This document shows, in pieces, positions 13,514 to 20,893 of a stretch of DNA of 24,543 nucleotides. The stretch lies in assembly GCA_003140785.1 (NCBI GenBank), contig PLKY01000111.1:14528-39070 (forward strand). The letters run 5' to 3'. Position numbers and translations under genes: made by a program. Below the pieces are notes generated by a model. It had not been told where the DNA came from. It did not search any database and saw only the letters and a list, made by a program, of their open reading frames with translations. Every line of letters begins with the position of its first letter. Positions within the stretch are counted from its first letter, which is position 1. Source of the stretch: Acidobacteriaceae bacterium. Its GTDB lineage: Bacteria; Acidobacteriota; Terriglobia; Terriglobales; Acidobacteriaceae.

Positions 13514-13918
13514 TTAATTTGACGGCATTGGCAAGAGCGCGATGCGGCCGCCTCCGGTGCAGAGAATGGTCAGGTTCATTACGACGAAGAGCAGCTCGTA
13601 GTGCCAGCCCGACGCCTTCTCACCCCAGAATCCAGTCTTCCACTTTACAACCTTCATGTAGATTGCGCCGAACATGATGACAATCAATCCCATGGCGGCC
13701 CATTGGGTGAGAACGCCAAAAGTGAGGCTAAGCGCGCCGGCAACTTCGGCTGCTCCGAGGAACACTGTGAATCCGACGCTCATGCCAAGGCTCTCCGCCC
13801 GCTGGCGCGGCGATTTCAAATGGCTGAAACCGCTCGTGCCAAAGACGAGAGCCACCATCAATCGTAGAAGAAGCAAACTCCAGTCTGCATAGTGTGTCGC
13901 GCCGGGAATCGAAAACAT
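13514..13918 (-). CDS. DoxX-family membrane protein
   Basis: A 134-residue inner-membrane protein with four predicted transmembrane helices: near 12-30 (DWSLLLLRLMVALVFGTSG), 48-66, 70-92 (TQWAAMGLIVIMFGAIYM) and 105-125 (YELLFVVMNLTILC). GFSHLKSP after helix 1 is typical of the family. DoxX proteins act with oxidoreductases in quinol or thiol redox reactions, but most are uncharacterised. AGGAGG (13926-13931) lies 7 nt before the ATG, the best ribosome-binding site in the window. It forms an operon with the alditol-oxidase gene 19 nt downstream, which may link that oxidase to the membrane. Confidence 0.9.
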   Translation of the reverse strand: MFSIPGATHYADWSLLLLRLMVALVFGTSGFSHLKSPRQRAESLGMSVGFTVFLGAAEVAGALSLTFGVLTQWAAMGLIVIMFGAIYMKVVKWKTGFWGEKASGWHYELLFVVMNLTILCTGGGRIALLPMPSN

Positions 13919-14214
13919 GAAAGTGCCTCCTGAACCTAACCGCCGTTAGATGCAGTAAACAAAGAATGGGGACATGTGTCCAATACTTGTTACTGACGAG
14001 GCGGATTCTTCCGGCGTCTCTTCACTTCAAGATAAGTTATCGCCTTTGTATTCTAGGGATGTTGGCAGCTCGTTCGAGCAGTTCTCCAGTTCACGTGGAG
14101 GCTTCACTTCGTGCAAGGTGTCTTTCTCAATGAGGAAGATGCGCAGGAGCAGTGGATTCCCTCTACGTCGATTGGTGAGCCGCAATGGCCCCCACATACG
14201 ACGAGGAGAATCTA
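13919..14214. promoter_or_regulatory. Shared 5' region of doxX and the DUF2934 gene, with a short palindrome
   Basis: About 300 nt between divergent genes. GGACA-TG-TGTCC (13970-13981) is a perfect dyad about 50 nt upstream of doxX. On the minus strand TTGGAC runs into its right arm and is followed 17 nt later by GTTTAC, a weak promoter pair, so a regulator on the dyad could cover the -35. I see no convincing promoter for the plus-strand DUF2934 gene and no other gene here. Confidence 0.35.
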
Positions 14215-14463
14215 ATGACGGAGAAAGTGAAGAAATCTACAGCGCCAAGGAAACCGCGCGTGACCGCCTCAAAAGAGACAGCACCAAAAGAGTCGGCACC
14301 CAAAAACAAGAGAGCCGCCAAAGGGAATGTAACTCAGATGGTTTCGCCGGACGAGATTGCGCGGCTTGCGCATCAGTACTGGGCGGAACGTGGCCACCAG
14401 GACGGGCACCACGAAGAGGATTGGTACCGCGCGGAACAGGAACTTCGGGGAAAAGCCAGCTAA
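14215..14463 (+). CDS. DUF2934 protein with Lys/Ala/Pro-rich N-terminal tail
   Basis: An 82-residue cytoplasmic protein. Residues 1-45 are basic and low-complexity (MTEKVKKSTAPRKPR, KETAPKESAPKNKRAAK). Residues about 47-80 are the DUF2934 domain: PDEIARLAHQYWAERG, then EEDWYRAEQELRG. The domain is short, of unknown function, and frequent in Acidobacteriota and Deltaproteobacteria. I chose the ATG at 14215, with GAGGAG (14204-14209) 5 nt upstream; an ATG at 14185 would add 10 residues without a ribosome-binding site. It stands alone and converges on pyrC. The tail could contact nucleic acid, but that is a guess. Confidence 0.88.
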   Translation: MTEKVKKSTAPRKPRVTASKETAPKESAPKNKRAAKGNVTQMVSPDEIARLAHQYWAERGHQDGHHEEDWYRAEQELRGKAS

Positions 14464-14495
14464 TCCTAGTCCCTGTCCGCGGTGTTCGGCCAGCT

Positions 14496-15794
14496 TCAAG
14501 CGCCCGTGTACGCCACCCGGCCCTCACTGATTGTCCAGCGGACTTTGCCCTGCATGGTCCATCCATCGAAGGGCGTGTTGTGCGCTTTAGAGCGTGTCTC
14601 TTTGGCGTGATAAATCCATTCGGCTTTTGGGTCGAAGACCACGACATCGGCGAAGCTGCCGACGGCAAGCGTGCCGCGGCCCTTCAACCCAAGCAGCGCA
14701 GCAGGCTGCGCGCTCAACAAACTCAACACGCGACCGAGCGGCAATTTCCACTCCTTGTGCAGCCAGCGCAGGCAGAGACCCAGTGCGGTTTCAAGGCCGG
14801 TGATGCCATTCGGCGCGTTCTCAAACTCCACTTCTTTCTCGTGCGTGGCGTGCGGCGCGTGATCCGTGGCGATGGCATCGACGACGCCGTCGAGGATGCC
14901 TTCAATCATGGCGTCGCGGTCGGCAGCCGAGCGCAGCGGCGGATTCATTTTGGCATTGGTGTTGTAGAAGCCCACGTGCTCGTCGGTCAGCAGGAAATGA
15001 TGGGGCGCAACTTCGCAAGTCACGCGCAGTCCATTGCGTCGAGCCTTGCGTACGGCCGCCATCGCACCAGCTGTTGACGTGTGCGCGACGTGCAAGTGCG
15101 AGCGTGCGTCGCGAAGTTCGGTCACGAGCCTGATATCGCGTTCGACCAGACTGGATTCAGCTTCCGGCGGCATTCCGCGCAGTCCGAGTTTGAATGCCAT
15201 CGGCCCGGCATTCATGCTCGCTCCCTGCGTCATCCGCGTATCTTCCGCATGTTGAATCACGCTTAGGCCCACGCGGGCCGCTGCCGCCAGCGTTTCACGC
15301 ATCACGCTGTCTTTCAGAATCGGATGGCCGTCGTCGGTTACCGCGACCGCACCAGCGGACTTGAGAGCGGCAAAATCGTTAAGCGATTCGCCCTTCGAAC
15401 CGCGCGTTGCTGCGGCGATGGGATAGACGCGCACGTGTGCACCCCGCTCCGGCGCCAGCATCCATCGCGTGATCTCGACAGAATCGTTCACTGGCGATGT
15501 GTTCGGCATCGCGGCAACGGCGGTGAAGCCTCCAGCGGCTGCAGCTGCGGTTCCGGTGGCGATGGTCTCTTTATAGCCTTGGCCCGGCTCGCGCAGGTGG
15601 ACGTGAATGTCGATGAGCCCCGGCGCGACGGTGAGGCCGGTGGCATCGAGGGATTCGGTTCCATTGGTTGGTTTCAGCTTGCCTGCGGCGGCGATTTCGG
15701 CAACGCGGCCGTCCTTGAGCAGAATGTCTCGATGGCCGTCAACGCCGGCGGCGGGATCGATGAGGTGGCCGTTGCGAATCAGAAGAGCGCTCAT
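14496..15794 (-). CDS. pyrC: PyrC, dihydroorotase (class I)
   Basis: Cyclises carbamoyl aspartate to dihydroorotate, step three of de novo pyrimidine synthesis, in the cytoplasm. The product is 432 residues, the class I length. Metal ligands are visible: His64 and His66 in DIHVHLREPG, Asp154/Asp155 in VTDDGHP, His182 in IQHAED, His238 in VAHTSTAG and Asp311 in ATDHAPH. All are present, so this is an active-type enzyme rather than the inactive pyrC' seen beside some aspartate transcarbamoylases. Its ATG overlaps the pyrB stop (ATGA, 15791-15794). Class I dihydroorotase can complex with PyrB, and the coupling fits that. Confidence 0.96.
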   Translation of the reverse strand: MSALLIRNGHLIDPAAGVDGHRDILLKDGRVAEIAAAGKLKPTNGTESLDATGLTVAPGLIDIHVHLREPGQGYKETIATGTAAAAAGGFTAVAAMPNTSPVNDSVEITRWMLAPERGAHVRVYPIAAATRGSKGESLNDFAALKSAGAVAVTDDGHPILKDSVMRETLAAAARVGLSVIQHAEDTRMTQGASMNAGPMAFKLGLRGMPPEAESSLVERDIRLVTELRDARSHLHVAHTSTAGAMAAVRKARRNGLRVTCEVAPHHFLLTDEHVGFYNTNAKMNPPLRSAADRDAMIEGILDGVVDAIATDHAPHATHEKEVEFENAPNGITGLETALGLCLRWLHKEWKLPLGRVLSLLSAQPAALLGLKGRGTLAVGSFADVVVFDPKAEWIYHAKETRSKAHNTPFDGWTMQGKVRWTISEGRVAYTGA

Positions 15795-16825
15795 GCGCGA
15801 CCTGCTTTCGTGGAGCTATCCGCGAGCGCGCGCTCCACAACAGCCATACGAATAGCGACGCCATGCCGCACTTGTTCGAGGATGACAGATTGCGAACCAT
15901 CAGCCACACCCGCCGTCAGCTCAAGCCCGCGGATGATGGGACCCGGATGCATGACCAATGCCGAGGGCGCATGGGCAGCGAGGCGCTGGCCGGTGAGCTG
16001 ATAGCTGGCCTTGTAGTGCTCGAGGTCGATCTGCTGTCCGGCGAGCCGTTCGGCCTGAATGCGCAACATCATCACAACCTGCGATTGCCGCAGCGCGGCA
16101 TCGAAATCGCGCTCGATTGAAATGCCGGGTCCTGCGCCGGTGGCGAGCTCAGGAAGGAATTGTGCGGGGCCGCAGAGCAGCACGTGAGCACCTAATCTTG
16201 GGAGAAGCAGCATGTTCGAGCGGGCTACCCGGCTGTGCAGAATGTCACCGGTGATGGTGACCGTAACGCCCGCAAGTGTGTCCGCACTGACTGCTTCAAT
16301 TCCCGGACGCAGATGCGCAAGAATTGTGCGCAGATCGAGTAGAGCCTGGGTCGGGTGCTCATGCATGCCGTCGCCTGCGTTGAGTACTGGAAGGCGAGTC
16401 GCCTCCTCGAGCAGCCAAGGTGCGCCGGAAGAGTTATGGCGCAGAATGATCGCTTCTGCGCCTAGAGCGCGCAGAGTCAGACCGGTGTCTTTGAGCGTCT
16501 CGCCTTTCTCAATGCTCGACGAAAGATTCGAGACCAGGGTTGTGTCGGCCCCGAGGCCCTTTGCGGCCAGCTCAAAGCTGGTGCGGGTGCGCGTGGAGGA
16601 CTCATAAAACAAGAGGGCCACGCGGCGCTTGAGCAATATGCGGTCGCGCACCAGCGGGTCTAGATTTTCGAGCAGTGAAGCACGGGCGAGCAGATGGCTT
16701 ACTGCCTCGAGAGTGAGATCCTGCACCGAAAGCAACGAGCCCGAATTGTAAGGAAAAGGTGTAGCAGCAACGGGCGGAGGATGAAGGTGGCGGCGGACGG
16801 GTGGTGCGGTTGCGGCTGCGGTCAT
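15791..16825 (-). CDS. pyrB: PyrB, aspartate carbamoyltransferase catalytic chain
   Basis: Joins carbamoyl phosphate and aspartate, step two of pyrimidine synthesis. Key motifs are ESSTRTRTSFE at about 75-85 (carbamoyl-phosphate loop), HPTQALLD (dimer and substrate contact) and MHPGPIIRGLEL near the C-terminus. With the ATG at 16825 the product is 344 residues. Usual length is about 305-310, so there is an N-terminal extension of about 30 residues rich in Ala and Pro before SLLSVQDLT. A TTG at 16906, inside the pyrR end and with AGG 6 nt upstream, is a rival start adding 27 residues. The start is therefore uncertain while the identity is not. No pyrI regulatory chain is seen. Confidence 0.93.
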   Translation of the reverse strand: MTAAATAPPVRRHLHPPPVAATPFPYNSGSLLSVQDLTLEAVSHLLARASLLENLDPLVRDRILLKRRVALLFYESSTRTRTSFELAAKGLGADTTLVSNLSSSIEKGETLKDTGLTLRALGAEAIILRHNSSGAPWLLEEATRLPVLNAGDGMHEHPTQALLDLRTILAHLRPGIEAVSADTLAGVTVTITGDILHSRVARSNMLLLPRLGAHVLLCGPAQFLPELATGAGPGISIERDFDAALRQSQVVMMLRIQAERLAGQQIDLEHYKASYQLTGQRLAAHAPSALVMHPGPIIRGLELTAGVADGSQSVILEQVRHGVAIRMAVVERALADSSTKAGRA

Positions 16826-16886
16826 AGAGTCTTCACTCGCAACTCCTGTGGAGCGGCGCAGGGCCGGCGCCGGTTGAACGAGAAAT

Positions 16887-17456
16887 CTAATCTGTACGTT
16901 CGACAAGCAAAACCTGCTCGTCGTTATCGACCTCGTGGAACTTCACTTCGATAATCTCGCGGCTGCTCGTGGGAACCTGTTTGCCGACATAGGTGGCCTC
17001 GATGGGCAGCTCTCGGTGGCCGCGGTCGATCAATACGGCAAGTTGCACGCGACGCGGACGGCCATGATCGAAGAGGGCGTCAAGCGCAGCGCGGATGGTG
17101 CGTCCCGTGTAAAGTACATCATCGCAGAGCACCACATCGCGTCCCGCCACATCGAATCCGATGGCTCCGGGAGTGACCACGGGACGAATGCCGGCGGTCG
17201 ACAGGTCGTCACGGTAGAACTGAATGTCGAGTGTGCCTGTATCCACTGGCCGCTTTTCAATGCCGGCGATGAGCTTGGCCAGCCGTTCCGCCAGCGGAAC
17301 TCCGCGTCGCTTAATACCGATCAAGGCCAGGTCTTCACTGCCGTTGCTCTTTTCGACAATTTGATGGGCAAGGCGAACCAAAGTACGTTCAATTTCAGAG
17401 GCTGACATCAGCCTGCCCTTGGTGCGCAGGCTTGGGTGGTTTGGCTCTTCGCTCAT
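16887..17456 (-). CDS. pyrR: PyrR, pyrimidine operon regulator/uracil phosphoribosyltransferase
   Basis: Bifunctional family: senses UMP/PRPP, regulates pyr mRNA, and can make UMP from uracil and PRPP. The product is 189 residues. The PRPP loop DVVLCDDVLYTGRT lies at 107-120, close to the classical VLVDDVLYTGRT. ALIGIKRRGVPLAERLA near 44-60 and FYRDDL near 80-85 are also typical. I chose the ATG at 17456, with a modest AGAGAGA before it. It is the first gene of pyrR-pyrB-pyrC. The leader looks too short for classical attenuation (see the promoter entry). Confidence 0.95.
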   Translation of the reverse strand: MSEEPNHPSLRTKGRLMSASEIERTLVRLAHQIVEKSNGSEDLALIGIKRRGVPLAERLAKLIAGIEKRPVDTGTLDIQFYRDDLSTAGIRPVVTPGAIGFDVAGRDVVLCDDVLYTGRTIRAALDALFDHGRPRRVQLAVLIDRGHRELPIEATYVGKQVPTSSREIIEVKFHEVDNDEQVLLVERTD

Positions 17457-17473
17457 GGATTCTCTCTCGCCGG

Positions 17474-17503
17474 ATGATACGAGGCTTGGCTCGATAGCGG
17501 CAA
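17474..17503 (-). promoter_or_regulatory. Candidate promoter of the pyrR-pyrB-pyrC operon
   Basis: On the minus strand TTGCCG (17503-17498) and TATCAT (17479-17474) are 18 nt apart. The -10 matches five of six consensus positions. Transcription would start near 17467, leaving a leader of about 10-15 nt that contains only the AGAGAGA ribosome-binding region. Confidence 0.4.
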
Positions 17504-17574
17504 GTTGTGGAGAAGTGGAACCAAAAGCTGCCACGTCCAAAGCTCGAAGTCGAAGCGGGCGGTTGCAGCGGTAT

Positions 17575-18276
17575 CTAAACCTGCGGCCGTCCTGTGCGAG
17601 CGAGCAGGCGCGCGCCTAATGCGCCACCCGCGGCTGCAAAAAAAAGAAGAAAGACGGAGTTGAAAGTGAGGCTGAAGACTTCGATGCCGGCGTGGCCCCA
17701 CGGAGACAGCATCCACGCCTGCACCTGCGAGCGAAGGGCCAACGCCTCTGCTGCGTCGGAAGGCTCCAGTTCGGAGGCCCAATTCTGCGTCATTTGCTGG
17801 CTCAGTTCGACGCGGCTCTTCCACTCGGCATCGATCTGACTGGACTGATGGAGTACAAATCGTTCTACAAACAACACACTGCCGCTGATAGAGAAGGCCA
17901 GCCAGGCAGCTAGCAATCCGGTGACGAGGCCGATGCGGGCTCCCGCGCCCGTTGTGATCCACGTCGGGGCCTGAGCTCGCACATAAATCGCAACGGCCCA
18001 GGCGGCCGCGGCAGCCATCCAGAACAGGCCAAAGAAGCCCACCGGAGAAAGTCCGCTGGAAAGCAATCCCGCCGGCACCGCGAGCAACAGCGCAGCACGC
18101 ATCGCCGGCTTCCAATCCACCATGCTTGCGTCGCGCACCGCTTCTGTCCATCGCTCTGCCGGCACCTGGCCATTGGCCGAGTCTGGCGCGTAAACCAGCT
18201 GGGGCAATCCGCACGTGGGGCAGAAGCAATTCTCAGCCAGTACGGCTTGGTGGCAGCGCTTGCAAGTGATTTCCAT
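17575..18276 (-). CDS. Zinc-ribbon membrane protein of unknown function
   Basis: A 233-residue protein not recognised as a named family. The N-terminus MEITCKRCHQ through CFCPTCG is a zinc ribbon with Cys5/Cys8 and Cys19/Cys22. Hydrophobic segments follow near 60-80, 80-100, 112-135 and 205-225 (FNSVFLLFFAAAGGALGARLLA). A soluble, charged helical region (QIDAEWKSRVELSQQMTQNWASELEPSDAAEAL) lies between the third and fourth. The ribbon probably faces the cytoplasm. The ATG at 18276 was chosen; a GTG at 18288 is an alternative. It lies upstream of pyrR on the same strand with a 118-nt gap that has its own promoter, so it is probably a separate unit. The layout resembles widespread DUF-type zinc-ribbon membrane proteins. 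Confidence 0.78.
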   Translation of the reverse strand: MEITCKRCHQAVLAENCFCPTCGLPQLVYAPDSANGQVPAERWTEAVRDASMVDWKPAMRAALLLAVPAGLLSSGLSPVGFFGLFWMAAAAAWAVAIYVRAQAPTWITTGAGARIGLVTGLLAAWLAFSISGSVLFVERFVLHQSSQIDAEWKSRVELSQQMTQNWASELEPSDAAEALALRSQVQAWMLSPWGHAGIEVFSLTFNSVFLLFFAAAGGALGARLLARTGRPQV

Positions 18277-18404
18277 ACTTCCGAACACCTACGGCAATTT
18301 TATGCTTCGAAAACAGAATATGGTCATTCAATCGTATCTCCGTAACGGATAACTGGAGTCCGACTGCGATACCGTGTTTGCGGCGCGGTCAACAAAGAAA
18401 CCTT

Positions 18405-19142
18405 CTATTTCTTTTGTCCAGTCGGGCTGCTTTCGTGGGCGAGCTTTGCAGCGACGATTTCTTCGGCTGCCGTCACGACTTCTTCCAGAGACAAGTTCGT
18501 CGAGTCCAATAGAACTGCGTCCTCGGCCGGTTTCAACGGCGAGTCAGCCCGGTTTCTATCCCGTTCGTCGCGGGCATGGAGGTCGCGAATCACATCTTCT
18601 GGTTGAACGGCCGGTTTCTCTCCAAGCTGATCGAAACGCCGCATTCCGCGCACTTCGGGAGCAGCGTCCAGGAAGATCTTCGCGTCCGCGTGGGGAAAGA
18701 CCACGGTACCGATATCGCGCCCTTCCATCACGACGCCACCCCCGGCGCCCATTTCCTGCTGGAGGTGAACCATCCAGGCGCGGATTGCGGGAAAGACGCT
18801 CACGCGCGATGCGGCGTCGGTGACGGTTTGATTGCGGATCAGGCCAGTGACGTCTTCGTCGTCGAGCAGAACTCGATTTTCATCGTCGCCTGCCTCAAGA
18901 CGGATCTGCGTACTGCCCGCCAGTTCTTCCAGGCCCGCGCTGTCGTCCAAAGGCAGGGCCTGCCGAAGGGCCTTGAGCGCGAAGCCACGGTACATGGCGC
19001 CAGTTTCGAGATTGAGCAGCCCGAAGTGCCGGGCGAGATGACGGGCGACCGTGCTCTTACCCGCCCCTGCGGGTCCATCGATAGCGACGATAATCTTCCG
19101 AGCCGGACTTGCGGGTAGCGATAGGCTCTCAACCGCGCTCAT
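18405..19142 (-). CDS. cmk: Cmk, (d)CMP kinase
   Basis: Phosphorylates CMP and dCMP with ATP in the cytoplasm, feeding CTP and dCTP pools. The product is 245 residues, about 20 longer than the E. coli enzyme, with extra residues at both ends. The P-loop GPAGAGKST is at 23-31. NLETGAMYRGFALKAL near 44-59, VTDAASRVSVFPAIR near 106-120 and the MEGRDIGTVVFPHADAKIFLDA block near 139-160 (usually DGRDIGT) are family signatures. RRFDQLGEKP and RDERDRNRADSPLKPAEDAVLLDST follow. The ATG overlaps the TGA of the AlkZ-like gene (19139-19142), so it is translationally coupled to that gene. Confidence 0.96.
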   Translation of the reverse strand: MSAVESLSLPASPARKIIVAIDGPAGAGKSTVARHLARHFGLLNLETGAMYRGFALKALRQALPLDDSAGLEELAGSTQIRLEAGDDENRVLLDDEDVTGLIRNQTVTDAASRVSVFPAIRAWMVHLQQEMGAGGGVVMEGRDIGTVVFPHADAKIFLDAAPEVRGMRRFDQLGEKPAVQPEDVIRDLHARDERDRNRADSPLKPAEDAVLLDSTNLSLEEVVTAAEEIVAAKLAHESSPTGQKK

Positions 19143-20809
19143 CCGCGCTTTTTCGTCCTTTTATTGGGCCGAGCGGTGAAACCGAAGCGCTTGCTATTTC
19201 CCGCCTTGGCCCCTGCGGCCAGCGCGGGCTTGCGGCTCCCACGCGTTGCGCGAACATCGATCCTGGAATCGATTCGGGAATCCTTGCGAGCAAGGCTCGT
19301 CTTGCGCTTGATGGCTGCGGGCTTCGCGGTGGTCTTGGCGACCTTGGCATGGCCGTTGCGCTTGCTCCATGAGGGCGCCGCGGATTTCCCATTTCTCTTA
19401 GCGCTCCCATTTCCGTTGGAGTGCGTGCCGTTGGGACGCGCTGCGGCCCCATTCGACCGAGCGGGACCGGCGAGCTTCTTCGCTGGAGAATGACCGTTGG
19501 TTTTGCCGTTGGAGGTTGTGTGTCCATTCGAGCTCCAACGAGCGCCTTGCGCGGGCCGTGATCCGTTGGCAACACGTGATCCATTCGAGGTGCGGGAAGC
19601 GGATGGCCGTGCATCGGCGCCGCGTCGAACGATTCGCGATCCGTTAGCGGATTGTCCTGGCCTGCTCACAGCGCCAGGCTTGCGGCTGCGGGTGTGCGGA
19701 GCGGGCCGGCTGAAATGAGTGCGAGGCGCCGCGGGCTTGCTCGCCTGGGGCTTGCTCACTTGGATAGGGGGACGCGCCGGCGCCTGGGGAACTTGCGCCT
19801 CAGGAGCCTTGGGTGCGAGAGCCGGTGCCGGTGAACTCAATGCAGGCGAAGGCGGGAACGGCAGTTCCGCGCGAGTTTCCTCGCGATCACTACCGCGCAG
19901 CTCACTATTTCGCATGTAGTACGCGGAGACAGGAATCGTGGTGTTCGTGTAGACGATGGGCGCAGGAGCGAACTCCGGCAACGTGCCTGCCACATAGAAG
20001 TGCGGCGCGTGTCCCATTGAGATGGTATGGACCTGGCGTGTGGCTACCAGCCCGCGCAGCACCTCGCGCACTTTGCTCCGCGCGGTCAACGGGGCAAGAA
20101 AGAGCTCGACTTCTTCCATGCTCGCAGCGATCACAGCCTGGAGATAAATCGATGCGAGGACGGAAATCGCAGTGACCTGGGAGGTCGATGCGCCCTCGGC
20201 AATGGCTTTCTGATAGCGCTGGCGAAGCAGCTGCCACTTCGCCGACTGGCCTGCAGCCGAAATCGTGGGAATGATGCGAAGCTGCTGCCATAGCTCGGTG
20301 ATGGCACGCACAACCGCCGCTTCCGTGACTTCGCGACCCAGAGCATGCTTCAGCTGAGAGATGGTCAGGTCGTTCGCTTCAAGGTGCTTGTAGGCCTGGA
20401 CGGCCAATTGCGATACGGCTCGGGAACCGGTGAGCTGCGGGTTGCGGCGCCAGTCGCGATCGCCGCGCAGAGCGTAGACATAAGGCAAAACCCAGCTGGC
20501 AACCACAAAGTCCGGCTGCTCGCCGGGCTGGCCCCCCAGGTTCAGTCTTACCGCAACTCCCTCATTTTCAAGGCGAATCAGCAATTCCTCGGCTGCTGCA
20601 ATTTGGCGCAACTCCGGGGTGGCATCGCGCCGTCCGCCAATCGCCTCGACAAAGGAAGGCGCAATCGAGGAAATGAACTGCTTCCGGGGCAAAAAAAGGC
20701 AAAGTCCGGTCTCTTCAATCCAAGTCCGGGCATCCTCGAAAGTAAGTGTTCCAACACCGTTGTGGCGCATCCGCTCGGCGCGCGCAGCTTCTAATTGTTC
20801 CGCTGTCAA
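19139..20809 (-). CDS. AlkZ-related winged-helix protein with a long disordered basic tail
   Basis: About 556 residues in two parts. Residues 1 to about 295 resemble AlkZ-related/YcaQ-like winged-helix proteins: LTFEDARTWIEETGLCLFLPRK, WVLPYVYALRGDRDW, VQAYKHLEANDLTISQLKHALG and VVRAITELWQQLRIIPTISAAGQSAKWQLL. Characterised members are DNA glycosylases for crosslinks, but the active-site residues cannot be confirmed here. Residues about 315-556 are low-complexity: Pro/Ala-rich first, then about fifteen Asn-Gly pairs among Ser, Arg and Lys, ending KRTKKRG. Such a tail would bind nucleic acid. I prefer TTG at 20809, with GAGG (20817-20820) 7 nt upstream. GTG at 20851 has its ribosome-binding site abutting. 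It lies 84 nt after mutL and is coupled to cmk. The repair role is inferred from homology and context. Confidence 0.72.
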   Translation of the reverse strand: MTAEQLEAARAERMRHNGVGTLTFEDARTWIEETGLCLFLPRKQFISSIAPSFVEAIGGRRDATPELRQIAAAEELLIRLENEGVAVRLNLGGQPGEQPDFVVASWVLPYVYALRGDRDWRRNPQLTGSRAVSQLAVQAYKHLEANDLTISQLKHALGREVTEAAVVRAITELWQQLRIIPTISAAGQSAKWQLLRQRYQKAIAEGASTSQVTAISVLASIYLQAVIAASMEEVELFLAPLTARSKVREVLRGLVATRQVHTISMGHAPHFYVAGTLPEFAPAPIVYTNTTIPVSAYYMRNSELRGSDREETRAELPFPPSPALSSPAPALAPKAPEAQVPQAPARPPIQVSKPQASKPAAPRTHFSRPAPHTRSRKPGAVSRPGQSANGSRIVRRGADARPSASRTSNGSRVANGSRPAQGARWSSNGHTTSNGKTNGHSPAKKLAGPARSNGAAARPNGTHSNGNGSAKRNGKSAAPSWSKRNGHAKVAKTTAKPAAIKRKTSLARKDSRIDSRIDVRATRGSRKPALAAGAKAGNSKRFGFTARPNKRTKKRG

Positions 20810-20893
20810 AGAAAAACCTCGCTTCCAGGCTCGTGCTGGCCCGATGGCCACCCTCTCTGGAGAGGATGATCCTAAATCGATTTTAAATCCGAA

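Noticed and set aside
13974..15077. 367-codon open frame on the plus strand
   Set aside because: It has no recognisable domain and is antisense to pyrC. It also runs in another frame through the DUF2934 gene, and high GC makes such shadows common.
17453..18229. 258-codon minus-strand frame overlapping the zinc-ribbon membrane protein
   Set aside because: It is a shifted frame of the zinc-ribbon gene, Arg/Gly-rich and without motifs. The membrane protein frame has the Cys pairs and hydrophobic segments.
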